NCBI GenBank assembly: GCA_033549345.1
Contig: JAWSUT010000011.1
Location: 1-64,000 of the forward strand
Length of the DNA: 64,000 nt
Source: JAWSUT01 sp033549345
Lineage (GTDB): Bacteria; Bacillota; Dethiobacteria; Dethiobacterales; Dethiobacteraceae
Reading direction: 5' to 3'
Below the pieces are notes generated by a model. It saw only the letters and a program-made list of their open reading frames with translations, made no database searches and was not told the DNA's origin. A program made the position numbers and the translations under genes. The number at the start of each line of letters is the position of its first letter. Position 1 is the stretch's first letter. Of this stretch, positions 1 to 9,162 are shown one piece after another.

Positions 1-77
1 ATGGTAAGCCGTATGCCTTAATAGGGCACGTGCGGTTTGATGAGGGGGGAGCCATGCAAATGGTTCTCCTACTCTAT
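1..77 (+). mobile_element. Group II intron, 3' end only (domains V and VI)
   Basis: The window opens inside the end of a group II intron. Positions 7-37 fold as a typical domain V: an AGCCGTATGC arm pairs with GCACGTGCGGTT around a short loop. Positions 38-77 give domain VI, a GGGGGGAGCCAT/ATGGTTCTCC hairpin, and end in CCTACTCTAT, as bacterial introns of the class C type do. The last intron base is placed near 77, three bases before the stop codon of the convergent yihY gene. The reverse transcriptase part and 5' end lie outside the window. Class C introns usually insert just downstream of terminator hairpins. The intron identity is read from structure and consensus; the class is inferred. 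Confidence 0.75.
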
Positions 78-79
78 AA

Positions 80-916
80 TTATTTTTCCGCTTTTTTGGT
101 AAATGTCTGATAGGAAACGGCATTAATTTCCGCGCCCAGTAAAGCAATCGAGCTGCTGATGTAAAGCCAGACAAGAAAAACAATGATCCCGCCCAAACTG
201 CCGTATGTCCTGGAAAAGTTGCCGAAATTATTTACATAATAGGCAAACAGCTGTGAGGCGGCCAGCCAGGCGAAAGTGGAAAACAGTGCACCGGGATAAA
301 TTTCCCGAAAGCGAAGGGAACAGTCAGGCGCATACATATATAAGAGACTAAACACACAAAAGATGATGAGTAACGGTATGCCAAACCGCAAAAAAGGCCA
401 CAAAGCATAAAAAAATTCTTCCATGCCGATGCTTTGAAAGGCGAGTGAACCAAGATAACGGCCAAAGACCAGCAGGCTCAGGGAGAAAATAATGACCAGA
501 GCCAGAGCAAATGTGGAAAAGACGCCAATGGCATTCAGCTTGAAGAAAGAACGGGTTTCCGCTGTACCGTAAGCCCGGTTGATTGCTTTAATCAAGGCGG
601 CACTGCCACGGGATGCCGTCCAGATTGTGCCCAAAATGCCCAAAGAGAGAAGCGTAAAGTTGTCGGCTGCCGCCACCTCGGTAAGAATTTCTCTGACAAT
701 GACAAAGGCAGATTCCGGGAGAAGGACGGAAAGCTCATCTATTGTCCGCTGCTGCGTCAGTGGGGTATAGTCCAGCAGAGTAACCAGGAATATGAGAAAG
801 GGAAAAACAGATAAAATAAGATAATAACTTAGCTGTGCACCCAGTGAGGACACCTCATCCTCCTGAACAGCTTCATAAAGGTTCCGCAGATAAGTGATTA
901 CCATATTACGGTTCAT
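80..916 (-). CDS. YihY/BrkB family inner-membrane protein
   Basis: A 278-residue polytopic membrane protein of the YihY (UPF0761, BrkB) family, once misnamed RNase BN. After a short cytoplasmic N-terminus, the conserved stretch LGAQLSYYLILSVFPFLIFL is followed by about five further hydrophobic helices. The family hallmarks G(T/I)IWTASRGSAALIKAINRAYG (split over residues ~97-117) and the C-terminal Y-x-G-S-L-G-G-I-I-x-F-L-V-W-L-Y segment are present. Length fits bacterial homologues. The start is an ATG with GGAGG seven bases upstream. The stop codon is almost touched by the group II intron end, so its native terminator may have been displaced. The molecular function of the family is unsettled; transport or envelope roles are inferred. 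Confidence 0.88.
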   Translation of the reverse strand: MNRNMVITYLRNLYEAVQEDEVSSLGAQLSYYLILSVFPFLIFLVTLLDYTPLTQQRTIDELSVLLPESAFVIVREILTEVAAADNFTLLSLGILGTIWTASRGSAALIKAINRAYGTAETRSFFKLNAIGVFSTFALALVIIFSLSLLVFGRYLGSLAFQSIGMEEFFYALWPFLRFGIPLLIIFCVFSLLYMYAPDCSLRFREIYPGALFSTFAWLAASQLFAYYVNNFGNFSRTYGSLGGIIVFLVWLYISSSIALLGAEINAVSYQTFTKKAEK

Positions 917-1102
917 TCATCAGCCTCCTCGCCCTTACAGATATGTGTGTTTATTATATCATGGAGTCCATTTGATTATATTTCGCTGGTGTTAAATTCC
1001 CTTACCGCTCCGCTCTTGTATATCGTCTCCCCGGCGGTGCAGCACACCATATTTACGTGAGCTCAATATAATACAGTAAGGAGTTTTACCGGGGGGAGAG
1101 CC

Positions 1103-1444
1103 ATGATTTGGGAACAATCACTGACAGTGAATATGCTGGTGACGGTACTGGGAACGGTTCTTGGGGGATTTATCAGTGCTTTGGTCACGTGGTTTTTTTA
1201 CAGGAAATCATCTGAAAATCTGCGGCAGGAAAGCAAAGAACTGAGGAAAATTAATGAGCAGGAGAAAGAGCTTCTTCAACAATTGGCCAAGGCAATTAAT
1301 GCCAATCAACACCTTGCTGCCAAAACGCCCTCCAGCCGTCGCCTGGATGAACAACAGACAGCAAAAGCAGGAAAAATATTTGCCGGTGGAGATAATATTA
1401 CTGTACTCATTCTTCCGCCGGATGAGAACGACAATTCGGAATGA
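1103..1444 (+). CDS. Small single-span membrane protein, coiled coil
   Basis: I do not recognise a family for this 113-residue protein. The start ATG follows a strong GGGGGGAG site. Residues ~9-33 form one hydrophobic segment ending in WFFYRK, which predicts an N-out/C-in anchor. Residues ~36-66 are rich in Glu, Lys and Leu and look like a short coiled coil. The C-terminal part is polar and ends in a short hydrophobic strand (ITVLILPPDE). It is a single-gene unit: a TATAAT-like element lies ~35 bp upstream and a terminator follows at 1464. Function unknown. Confidence 0.6.
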   Translation: MIWEQSLTVNMLVTVLGTVLGGFISALVTWFFYRKSSENLRQESKELRKINEQEKELLQQLAKAINANQHLAAKTPSSRRLDEQQTAKAGKIFAGGDNITVLILPPDENDNSE

Positions 1445-1463
1445 AGCTGCTTTTCTTAATAAC

Positions 1464-1492
1464 GGAAGCTGTGTTGACGGCTTCCTTTTTTG
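1464..1492 (+). terminator. Intrinsic terminator
   Basis: GGAAGC (1464-1469) pairs with GCTTCC (1480-1485) across a ten-base loop and is followed by six T. It closes the 1103-1444 gene. Confidence 0.7.
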
Positions 1493-1598
1493 TTTTGTCC
1501 AACCTTTAAGCAGTGATAACAAAGGGATTTAGTCTATTTACTTTCTGGGAATAAATATTATATACTTTAAATATCATGCCAGCACAACGGAGGATATA

Positions 1599-3767
1599 AT
1601 GAAAAACAATCCACTTAATCAGTTAATGAATCCCAAATCAATTGCAACGGTAGGAGCAGGCAACAACCCCAGCAAAATGGGTACGCTGCATGCTCTTAGC
1701 ATCCTCAAGGGCGGATTTCAGGGAAAGTTTTACCCGCTCCACCGTAATGAAACCCATGTCCTGGGGCATACGGCTTACAAGTCAGCTGAAGAACTTCCGG
1801 AGGTGCCGGAGCTTGTCATGCTGATTGTGCCGACAGAGCATGTTCTGCAGCTGCTGGAGGACTTCGGCCGCATAGGTACCAAACATGCGATTATTGTCTC
1901 GGCCGGTTTCAGGGAAACAGGGACAGAGGGCAGAAAAAAAGAAGAGCAGTTAAAAGAAATCACTGCCCGTTACGGCATCCGTTTTCTGGGGCCAAACTGC
2001 ATTGGAATGATTAATTCGCAAAAAGCATTAAACACCACTGTGATGCCGGGAACAGGCAAGCCCGGCAAACTGGGCATAGCCTCACAGAGCGGCACGTATA
2101 TCACACAGACTCTGTCTTATCTGAAAAAGAAGGGTATTCATTTCAGTAAAGCGATTAGTGTCGGCAATGAAGTGGATATCGACATTATCGATGCTCTTGA
2201 ATATCTGGGTGAAGATGAACAGACAAAAGCAATTGCGCTATACATTGAAGGAATCAGGGACGGACAGCGGTTTATTGAAGTTGCCCGTAAAGTAACACGC
2301 CATAAGCCTGTGATTGCACAGTATGTGGGCGGTTCAGGTGCGGGGGCACGCGCAGGGATGAGTCATACAGGTTCCATGGCCGGGCCGGATTTCCTGTATG
2401 AAGGCATTTTCCGCCAGGCCGGCATTATCCGTGTCGGCAGCGTGGAAGATTTATACGGACATGGCTGGACTCTGGCAACGCAGCCCGCACTGCAGGGAAA
2501 CAGAGTGGCGGTGGTCACAAATTCAGGAGGCCCGGGTACGGCCATATCCGACACGTGTGAGAAAAACGGCCTGGAAGTTCCGCAGTTTTCCGAAAAACTG
2601 CAGGCAGAAATCCGTAAACATATTCAGTCTCACGCCTCCAGCGCAAACCCTGTGGACCTGACCTTTCATCTGGACGCACAGGTCCTGACGAACGTGATAC
2701 CCAAACTGATCATGGAAAGCGGAGAAGTGGACGGGATTGTGCTGCACGGAGGGATGAGCCACGGTTTCATGAAAGATATTTACCCGCATCTGCGGGAACT
2801 GCTTGGCGGTATTACAATGGAGCAGTTTCTGGCTTTGTATCAAAGCGACTTAACAGAAACCGTCTCATTGCCCCAAAAATATGCAAAACCTCTGATTGCC
2901 TCCTCATTCTTTGGCCGCGAAGACAACTATACGACTGCGTATCTGGACAATGAAATTTCGGTTTTTGACGCGCCGGAAAAGGCCGCACGCGCTATGGCAG
3001 CACTTTATAAATATCAGTCCCTTCGCAACAGAAAAGAAAGTGTGCCGGCCGTTCTTCCGGCGCAGGTCGAGCAGGCAGCGGACATAATTCGCAATGCTAT
3101 TACAGGGGGGCAAAAAAACCTTGATGAGCACCAGTCTAAACAGCTCCTTGCCGCTTACGGCATTCCCGTCACCAAAGAAGAACGGGCCTCCGGTGAGGAT
3201 GCGGCAGTTCGTGCGGCCGCATCCATTGGTTATCCTGTAGTCCTGAAAGGATTATCTGCGGATATTGCACACAAAACAGAAAAGGGCCTTGTCCACCTGA
3301 ACCTGAAAACCGAAGAAGAAGTCAGGCAGGCCTGGCTTGCCATTACAGACACTGCGGAAGGCGGCACAGATGTGCTTGTCTCCGAGATGATTGGCGGTAA
3401 CAGAGAGCTTATGGCCGGGATGGTCAGATATCCGGGGTTTGGTCCCTGCATCATGTTTGGGTTGGGTGGGATTTATACCGAGGCTATCAGGGATGTCACA
3501 TTCCGGGCGGCCCCGCTGGGCGAAACAGAAGCGGAAGAGATGGTCGCAGACATCAGGGGTAAAAAAATACTTGGTGCATTCCGGGGGATGCCCGCAGTGG
3601 AATTGTCTGCGCTTACGGGTTTACTGCAGAAGCTCAGCTTTATCGGGGTGCTGCATCCCGAAATAGCCGAAATAGATATCAATCCCCTGATTATCAGCGG
3701 CAGTAAACCGGTGGCTGTGGATGCGCTTGTGGTTCTGAGCCAACCGGAAAAAAAGGTCGACGCCTGA
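1599..3767 (+). CDS. ADP-forming acyl-CoA synthetase (fused alpha/beta)
   Basis: This 722-residue protein converts acyl-CoA, ADP and phosphate to the free acid, CoA and ATP (or the reverse) in the cytoplasm. Domain order is that of one-chain NDP-forming acetate-CoA ligases: an N-terminal CoA-binding Rossmann domain (residues ~8-130), two succinyl-CoA-ligase-like domains (~150-460) and a C-terminal ATP-grasp domain (~500-715). His256 in SHTGS is the expected phosphohistidine and His558 in AHKTEKG matches the second conserved histidine of the beta part. No GNAT domain is attached, unlike the Pat-type proteins. The ATG start has an ACGGAGG site. The gene stands alone, with a large hairpin downstream. 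In anaerobic fermenters this enzyme often makes ATP from acetyl-CoA or branched acyl-CoA; the exact substrate cannot be told. Confidence 0.9.
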   Translation: MKNNPLNQLMNPKSIATVGAGNNPSKMGTLHALSILKGGFQGKFYPLHRNETHVLGHTAYKSAEELPEVPELVMLIVPTEHVLQLLEDFGRIGTKHAIIVSAGFRETGTEGRKKEEQLKEITARYGIRFLGPNCIGMINSQKALNTTVMPGTGKPGKLGIASQSGTYITQTLSYLKKKGIHFSKAISVGNEVDIDIIDALEYLGEDEQTKAIALYIEGIRDGQRFIEVARKVTRHKPVIAQYVGGSGAGARAGMSHTGSMAGPDFLYEGIFRQAGIIRVGSVEDLYGHGWTLATQPALQGNRVAVVTNSGGPGTAISDTCEKNGLEVPQFSEKLQAEIRKHIQSHASSANPVDLTFHLDAQVLTNVIPKLIMESGEVDGIVLHGGMSHGFMKDIYPHLRELLGGITMEQFLALYQSDLTETVSLPQKYAKPLIASSFFGREDNYTTAYLDNEISVFDAPEKAARAMAALYKYQSLRNRKESVPAVLPAQVEQAADIIRNAITGGQKNLDEHQSKQLLAAYGIPVTKEERASGEDAAVRAAASIGYPVVLKGLSADIAHKTEKGLVHLNLKTEEEVRQAWLAITDTAEGGTDVLVSEMIGGNRELMAGMVRYPGFGPCIMFGLGGIYTEAIRDVTFRAAPLGETEAEEMVADIRGKKILGAFRGMPAVELSALTGLLQKLSFIGVLHPEIAEIDINPLIISGSKPVAVDALVVLSQPEKKVDA

Positions 3768-3774
3768 ACCGAAT

Positions 3775-3816
3775 CAACAGGAAGCCGGACTTCACTTGAA
3801 GTGCGGCTTCCTGTTG
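3775..3816 (+). terminator. Large hairpin without T-tract
   Basis: Thirteen perfect pairs (3775-3787 with 3804-3816) are extended by ACTTC/GAAGT inside. No run of T follows, so termination by the usual intrinsic route is uncertain; it may protect the 3' end of the upstream mRNA. Confidence 0.5.
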
Positions 3817-4013
3817 TGTGAGAGGGTATTGCTTTGCAGTGGAGAAATAATATCCTGAGAAAGCATATTGGAGGGAGCTACTTGCCTGATAAGCAGCCGT
3901 TAATTAGCACAGGGAGAATATGAGAATTATTGAGGGTTGGCAGGCAGAAGCCCGGGAACTGGCAGATGTATTTTATGGGCTGTAATTAGCTTTACAGAGG
4001 AGGATGCGATACA

Positions 4014-4958
4014 ATGAGGGAATTGCTAAATGTTCAGTTAATGGAGGCCAGGGAAGAGTTACGGCGTAAGAGGAAGCTCTTAAAGGACCTGCAGGGAACA
4101 GAGGACAACCTCAGACAGGAACGTAACCGCTATGACAGGCTCACCGGGCAACTGCATCAAGAAGGGCGCGACGTCGAAAAGCTGGAAGGCCTGAGTGTCG
4201 CAGGGTTGTTTTACAGTATCTTGGGCAGCAAAGAGATGCAGCTTGAAAAAGAGCGCCAGGAATATTTGGCGGCAAAATTACAGTTCGACGAATGCAAAAA
4301 TGCCATATTTACTCTTGAACGTGATGCGGCAGCTTTCCGGCAGCAGCTTGAACCTCTTGCCGAAGCAGAAAAACAGTATCATGCTCTGATGAAAGAAAAG
4401 GAAGAGACAATCCTGGCAGAAGAGGGGGAAGAAGCAAGGCAGCTATTGGACCTCTCAGAGAAACTGGCTGATTTGAAAGCAAACGGTAAAGAGCTGCATG
4501 AAGCAATCGAAGCCGGACACCATGTTCTCAGTGAGCTTGACCATGTACGACGGTCGTTGGGGAGCGCAAAAAGCTGGGGTACCTGGGACCTTCTGGGCGG
4601 AGGTTTAATTGCCACCGCGGTGAAGCACTCCAGGATTGATGATGCACGGAGCGCTGCCCACCGGGTACAGCAGTCACTGCGGGCTTTTCTGCGGGAGCTT
4701 AAAGATGTAGACCCGGCATATACCGCCGATATCACCGTCGAAATCGGAACGTTTGCCACCTTTGCCGACTATTTCTTTGACGGACTGATTGCTGACTGGA
4801 TTGTCCAGTCTAAAATCAACAGTTCACTGGATAATGCCATTTCACTGGAGAGGACTGTTGAAACACTACTTGGAGAATTAGAGGGAAAACTAAATATAGC
4901 GAGGGCGGAAACAGAGGAACTTCTGCGGCAGCGAAATAAACTTGTGGAAGATATGTAG
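4014..4958 (+). CDS. Long coiled-coil protein of unknown function
   Basis: A 314-residue soluble protein, almost wholly alpha-helical and charged. Residues 1-60 and ~75-180 show heptad-like Leu spacing with dense Glu/Lys/Arg. A less charged central section (~185-215, SWGTWDLLGGGLIATAVKHSRIDDA) is Gly-rich and could be a short domain or hinge. Coiled coil resumes in ~270-314. There is no signal peptide or membrane span. The ATG start follows GAGGAGG. It lies five bases upstream of the YaiI/YqxD gene, so it may head a three-gene unit with that gene and tex. Similar proteins occur in clostridia and bacilli without assigned function. Confidence 0.65.
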   Translation: MRELLNVQLMEAREELRRKRKLLKDLQGTEDNLRQERNRYDRLTGQLHQEGRDVEKLEGLSVAGLFYSILGSKEMQLEKERQEYLAAKLQFDECKNAIFTLERDAAAFRQQLEPLAEAEKQYHALMKEKEETILAEEGEEARQLLDLSEKLADLKANGKELHEAIEAGHHVLSELDHVRRSLGSAKSWGTWDLLGGGLIATAVKHSRIDDARSAAHRVQQSLRAFLRELKDVDPAYTADITVEIGTFATFADYFFDGLIADWIVQSKINSSLDNAISLERTVETLLGELEGKLNIARAETEELLRQRNKLVEDM

Positions 4959-4963
4959 GTGTT

Positions 4964-5416
4964 ATGATGAAAATTCTTGTAGATGCAGATGCCTGCCCCA
5001 AAGCGGTGCTGTCTATCTGTATGGCAGCAGGCAAACAATATGGCATACCGGTGTGGACGGTGGCCAGTTTTAACCACAATATTCAATCAGATCATCACAT
5101 TGTGGTGGGGGATGCCTCCCAGGAAGCAGACATCAAACTGCTGAACCTCTCGGAACCCCGTGATGTGGTTGTAACCCAAGATTGGGGCCTTGCGGCGATG
5201 CTGCTGGGCCGGGGGGTATTCTGTCTGAACCCGGATGGCCGGGAATATCAAAGCCAAAACATTGAGTTTTTACTCGAAGTGCGGGAGGCAAAGGCTAAGC
5301 ACAGGCGCGGCGGCGGCAAAACAAAAGGGCCGAAAAAAAGAACAGCCGCAGACGATAAAAAATTCTCAGAGAGCCTGTTTGTTATCTTAAATAACCTGGA
5401 GGGACTACATGAATAA
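4964..5416 (+). CDS. UPF0178 family protein (YaiI/YqxD)
   Basis: This 150-residue protein carries the family start ILVDADACPKAV, the central (V/T)TQDWGLAAMLLGRG motif and the C-terminal RRGGGKTKGPKKRT basic segment. The fold is PIN-like with conserved aspartates (residues 7, 9 and the TQD aspartate), which suggests a nuclease-type active site, but no activity is established. Length is normal. It overlaps the start of tex by eight bases, so the two are probably translated together. Confidence 0.9.
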   Translation: MMKILVDADACPKAVLSICMAAGKQYGIPVWTVASFNHNIQSDHHIVVGDASQEADIKLLNLSEPRDVVVTQDWGLAAMLLGRGVFCLNPDGREYQSQNIEFLLEVREAKAKHRRGGGKTKGPKKRTAADDKKFSESLFVILNNLEGLHE

Positions 5417-7553
5417 AGAAGAGAGAATCATCAGCCGGATTGCTGCCGACCTTGGACTAGCCGGCCAACGTATTTCCAAAGCTGTGTCACTGCTTGATGA
5501 GGGAAATACGGTGCCGTTTATTGCACGTTACCGGAAAGAAGTTACGGAAGGAATGGATGATGAGCAGCTTCGACTGCTGGAGGATAAATTAAATCTATAC
5601 AGAAACCTGGAGAAAACAAGGGAAGACATTCTCCGTATTCTCGCCGAGCAGGGCGTTCTGACACCACAGATACAGTCAGCTGTGGAAGCGGCAAAAACCG
5701 CCACGGAGCTGGAAGACCTTTACCGGCCGTACCGGCCGAAAAAAAGGACCAGGGCAACCATAGCCAGGGAAAAAGGGCTTGAGCCTCTGGCATACATACT
5801 GCTTGAAGGTGCAGCGGACCCGGCGGGGGAAGCGGCAAAGTTTATTAATGAGGAGCAGGATGTGGCTGACGCTGCAGATGCACTGGCCGGAGCACGGGAC
5901 ATTATCGCCGAAATGGTCTCCGATGAGCCGCAGACACGCAAGACCATCCGACATCTCATTTTTACCCGCGGCCTGATTGTCAGCCGTCGGGCCGGGAAAA
6001 CCGAAGAAAGTCCTTATGAGATGTATTACGATTACAGCGAGCCCGTCAGAAAGGCTCAGCCTCACCGCATTCTGGCCATGAACCGCGGTGAAAAGGAAGA
6101 ATACCTCTCAGTAAAAATAGATTTCTCTGAAGAAGAAGCCATAGTTGTTTTGGAAAAGCACTACCTGAAGGCAAACACCCCTGATGCCGGTAAAGCAGAA
6201 GTGTCAGGCGCCATAAAAGACGGCTGGAAACGTCTGCTCTTTCCGTCCCTGGAAAGAGAGGTCAGAAATGAACTGACCGTTATGGCGGAAGAGCAGGCAC
6301 TGAAAATATTTAAGGCGAATCTGCGCGGGCTTCTTTTGACGCCGCCGGTTCCGGGAAAGAGAATACTCGGCCTGGATCCGGGTTACCGGACAGGATGCAA
6401 ACTGGCCTCCGTCGATGAGACGGGGAAGCTTCTGGAAACAGCAGTCATCTATCCCACGCCGCCGCATAATAAAAAAGAGTCGGCCAAGACTGTGGTGAAA
6501 AAGATGCTGGAAGGCTATAATCTGAATACCGTGGCCATTGGTAACGGTACCGCCGGGCGTGAAAGCGAAGAGTTTATCGCTGAAATCATCTCTGAGATGA
6601 ATCGAGAGATAGAGTACACGGTCGTCAATGAGGCGGGAGCCAGTGTGTATTCGGCCTCCAAGCTGGGTAAGGCTGAGTTCCCCCATTTGGACGTGGCGGA
6701 GCGCAGTGCGGTATCCATTGCGCGGCGCGTGCAGGATCCCCTGGCGGAGCTGGTTAAAATCGACCCCCGCTCCATCGGTGTCGGCCAGTATCAGCATGAC
6801 GTTAATCAAAAAAGACTGCAGGAAGTCCTCGACGGTGTGGTGGAAGACTGTGTAAACCAGGTGGGTGTGGACCTGACCACAGCTTCTACGCCTCTTTTGG
6901 AGCGGGTGGCAGGCATTAATAAAACCACTGCGGCAAACATTGTCGCCTTCCGGGAAGAACACGGCACGTTTAAGTCCAGGGCGGATCTGAAGAAAGTGCC
7001 TAAGCTTGGCCCGGCTTCATTTAAACAGTGTGCCGGCTTTTTACGGATTCCCGATGCGGAAAACTATCTTGACCGCAGCGCTGTTCACCCCGAATCATAC
7101 AAAGTTGCCCAGGAACTCATCCGCCTGATGGATATATCCTTCGCTGACCTGGGGAACGCAGCGGCAATTCCGGAGATTAACATCAAAGAGACAGCAGAAA
7201 AGCTGGATGTGGGTGTACCCACCCTGCGGGATATAGTCGCCGAATTTAAAAAGCCCGGCAGGGACCCCCGGGAAGATGTGCCCAAGCCGGTTTTTAAAAA
7301 GGGTGTTTTGCATCTGGAAGACCTGCAGCTGGGCATGGAGCTGACCGGTGTTGTCCGCAATGTGGTGGATTTCGGCGCATTTGTGGATATCGGTGTGCAT
7401 CAGGACGGGCTGGTTCACATCTCCCAGCTATCGGATAAGTTTGTAAAACATCCTTTGGAATGTGTACAGGTGGGCGATGTGGTCAATGTTAAGGTTCTGT
7501 CTGTGGATACAGGCAAAAAGCGTATTGGACTAACGCGTCTGGGAATGGAGTGA
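5409..7553 (+). CDS. tex: Tex family RNA-binding transcription accessory protein
   Basis: Tex is a conserved cytoplasmic protein that binds RNA and influences transcription. At 714 residues it has the full architecture: an N-terminal helical Tex region (1-~190), an RNase H-like YqgF domain beginning ILGLDPGYRTGCKLA (Asp323), a helix-hairpin-helix section (~485-560, GINKTTAANIVAFREEHG) and a C-terminal S1 domain from ~638 (GMELTGVVRNVVDFGAFVDI). No lesions are seen. The start ATG overlaps the upstream UPF0178 gene and has GGAGG nearby. Confidence 0.95.
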   Translation: MNKEERIISRIAADLGLAGQRISKAVSLLDEGNTVPFIARYRKEVTEGMDDEQLRLLEDKLNLYRNLEKTREDILRILAEQGVLTPQIQSAVEAAKTATELEDLYRPYRPKKRTRATIAREKGLEPLAYILLEGAADPAGEAAKFINEEQDVADAADALAGARDIIAEMVSDEPQTRKTIRHLIFTRGLIVSRRAGKTEESPYEMYYDYSEPVRKAQPHRILAMNRGEKEEYLSVKIDFSEEEAIVVLEKHYLKANTPDAGKAEVSGAIKDGWKRLLFPSLEREVRNELTVMAEEQALKIFKANLRGLLLTPPVPGKRILGLDPGYRTGCKLASVDETGKLLETAVIYPTPPHNKKESAKTVVKKMLEGYNLNTVAIGNGTAGRESEEFIAEIISEMNREIEYTVVNEAGASVYSASKLGKAEFPHLDVAERSAVSIARRVQDPLAELVKIDPRSIGVGQYQHDVNQKRLQEVLDGVVEDCVNQVGVDLTTASTPLLERVAGINKTTAANIVAFREEHGTFKSRADLKKVPKLGPASFKQCAGFLRIPDAENYLDRSAVHPESYKVAQELIRLMDISFADLGNAAAIPEINIKETAEKLDVGVPTLRDIVAEFKKPGRDPREDVPKPVFKKGVLHLEDLQLGMELTGVVRNVVDFGAFVDIGVHQDGLVHISQLSDKFVKHPLECVQVGDVVNVKVLSVDTGKKRIGLTRLGME

Positions 7554-7559
7554 TTAGGG

Positions 7560-8363
7560 GTGTGTGAGTTTTGTATCCGCCACGGGGAAGGAAAAAAGTG
7601 GTATGAGGTGATGGAAAATTACTCTGTGGAAATGCTGGAACAAAACGGCCGCCGCCGGTACATTAACCATTTTATTCCCGGTATTCAGCACTCCGCACTG
7701 ACAAATATCGGCAGGCTGGCGGAGGCCAAACGAAGATTTCCCGCAGTTTACCGCTTTGTTCGTACCGTGGGAAATTACAGGATGAAGAAAATTCACTACG
7801 GACAGGTAGTGCCCCTGGAAGATGCGGAAAAAATTATTGACATGTGTTCATCCATCACGCGGGTAGCCTGCGTCTGCAGGAGTGTGACGGCCGGGTCAAA
7901 AAATGCCAGATACTGCCTGATGCTGGGTATTGACCCCACGGACACGCAAATCGATTATGCCGATTTACGTGACAGCCTGGAGACAGTCTCACATGCCGAG
8001 GCTAAAGAATTGCTTGGTAAATTTGACCGGGAAGGACTGGTCCATTCCGTTTGGACATTCAAGACACCTTTTATCGGCGGCCTCTGCAACTGTGACCGTG
8101 ACTGCCTGGCTTACCGTTTGCAGATTTCCTCAAACTTAATGGATATCATGTTTAAGGCGGAATATGTGGCTGTTGTTAACACGGAAGACTGCGTGGGTTG
8201 CCGCAACTGCCTGAAACTGTGTCAGTTCGGTGCCATTGAATATTCCCTGACCAATGGCAAATGCAGTATTAATCCGCTGAAATGTTATGGCTGCGGCGTT
8301 TGCCGCAGTGCCTGTAAGAAAGAGGCCATCACCCTGATGGAAAGGCCGGATGGAGGATGTTAG
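7560..8363 (+). CDS. Multi-cysteine 4Fe-4S ferredoxin-like protein
   Basis: A 267-residue soluble protein with two C-terminal ferredoxin motifs, CVGCRNCLKLC (~206-216) and CYGCGVCRSAC (~240-250). Before them are three further cysteine sets: CEFC at residues 2-5, CVCRS (~101-105) and CNCDRDC (~178-184). The GTG start is supported because it keeps the N-terminal CEFCxxHGEGKKWY motif that I associate with this family in clostridia. The second cysteine of one ferredoxin set is followed by KKEAIT in place of the usual proline, which is tolerated. It sits between tex and a patatin gene and overlaps the latter's early codons. It probably transfers electrons; the partner is unknown. Compare the related protein at 10387. 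Confidence 0.8.
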   Translation: MCEFCIRHGEGKKWYEVMENYSVEMLEQNGRRRYINHFIPGIQHSALTNIGRLAEAKRRFPAVYRFVRTVGNYRMKKIHYGQVVPLEDAEKIIDMCSSITRVACVCRSVTAGSKNARYCLMLGIDPTDTQIDYADLRDSLETVSHAEAKELLGKFDREGLVHSVWTFKTPFIGGLCNCDRDCLAYRLQISSNLMDIMFKAEYVAVVNTEDCVGCRNCLKLCQFGAIEYSLTNGKCSINPLKCYGCGVCRSACKKEAITLMERPDGGC

Positions 8364-8364
8364 C

Positions 8365-9156
8365 ATGGTAGAGCTGCCCGGTTTCTTAAAATCGCTGCGG
8401 GGGCGCGGTAAAGTCGGTCTCGCTTTGGGTGGAGGGGCCGTACTTGGCGCAGCGCACATTGGCGTTTTACAGGCTATGGAAGAGCTCGATGTGCAAATCG
8501 ACTATGTGGCCGGGACAAGTATTGGTGCCTTTGTCGGTGCGCTGGTTGCCTTTGGTAAAAATGCGCGTGAGATCAGTGAGACTCTCAGTGGACTCAACTG
8601 GTTCAAAGCGGCAGACTTGTCCCTCTCCCGCTACGGGCTGCTCTCTAATCAAAAACTGGCGGACACGCTAACCGGGATTATCGGTGATGTTGATTTTAAA
8701 GATGCCGGAATACCGCTTGCTGTTGTGGCAACAGATATTTCCACAGGAGAAAAGGTTGTTCTCAATTCCGGCAGTGTTGCCAAAGCCGTCAGGGCGAGCG
8801 CCAGTATTCCCGGAATCTTTCGGCCGGTTGAAATTGACGGGAAATTGCTGGTCGATGGCGGTATCATCGAAAATGTTCCTGTGGCCACGGTGAAGGAAAT
8901 GGGTCCTGAGAAAGTCATCGCCGTCAATCTGATGACCGATTTGCGCAAGCCTGCAAACATTGTTGATGTGCTGATTAATGTGATGCACTTTTCAATTATC
9001 CAGAATGTCAAGCGACAAACCAGCGAAGCAGATATACTGTTGGATTTAAACCTTACAGATTTCAACAGAGTGGATACAGATCAGGTACCCGATCTTATTG
9101 AGCAGGGTTACCGTCAGGGGAAAACAATTTTGGAGAAAGCAAAACTGGGCAGGTGA
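8365..9156 (+). CDS. Patatin-like phospholipase (RssA/YlbK type)
   Basis: A 263-residue cytoplasmic serine hydrolase of the bacterial patatin family. The oxyanion-hole motif GGGAVLGAAHIG, the nucleophile elbow GTSIG (Ser52) and the catalytic DGG (Asp164) are all present. I chose the ATG at 8365 because GGAGG lies eight bases upstream; an ATG at 8350 in the same frame overlaps the previous gene and has no good site. No signal peptide is seen. Family members hydrolyse acyl esters of lipids; the natural substrate is unknown. Confidence 0.9.
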   Translation: MVELPGFLKSLRGRGKVGLALGGGAVLGAAHIGVLQAMEELDVQIDYVAGTSIGAFVGALVAFGKNAREISETLSGLNWFKAADLSLSRYGLLSNQKLADTLTGIIGDVDFKDAGIPLAVVATDISTGEKVVLNSGSVAKAVRASASIPGIFRPVEIDGKLLVDGGIIENVPVATVKEMGPEKVIAVNLMTDLRKPANIVDVLINVMHFSIIQNVKRQTSEADILLDLNLTDFNRVDTDQVPDLIEQGYRQGKTILEKAKLGR

Positions 9157-9162
9157 GAATAC

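Noticed and set aside
3882..3985. Two tiny overlapping frames (13 and 21 codons) upstream of the coiled-coil gene
   Set aside because: They have partial ribosome sites but are too short and unlike any known peptide to support.
6204..6962. A 252-codon minus-strand frame inside tex
   Set aside because: It mirrors the tex coding frame and its product is unlike any protein family.
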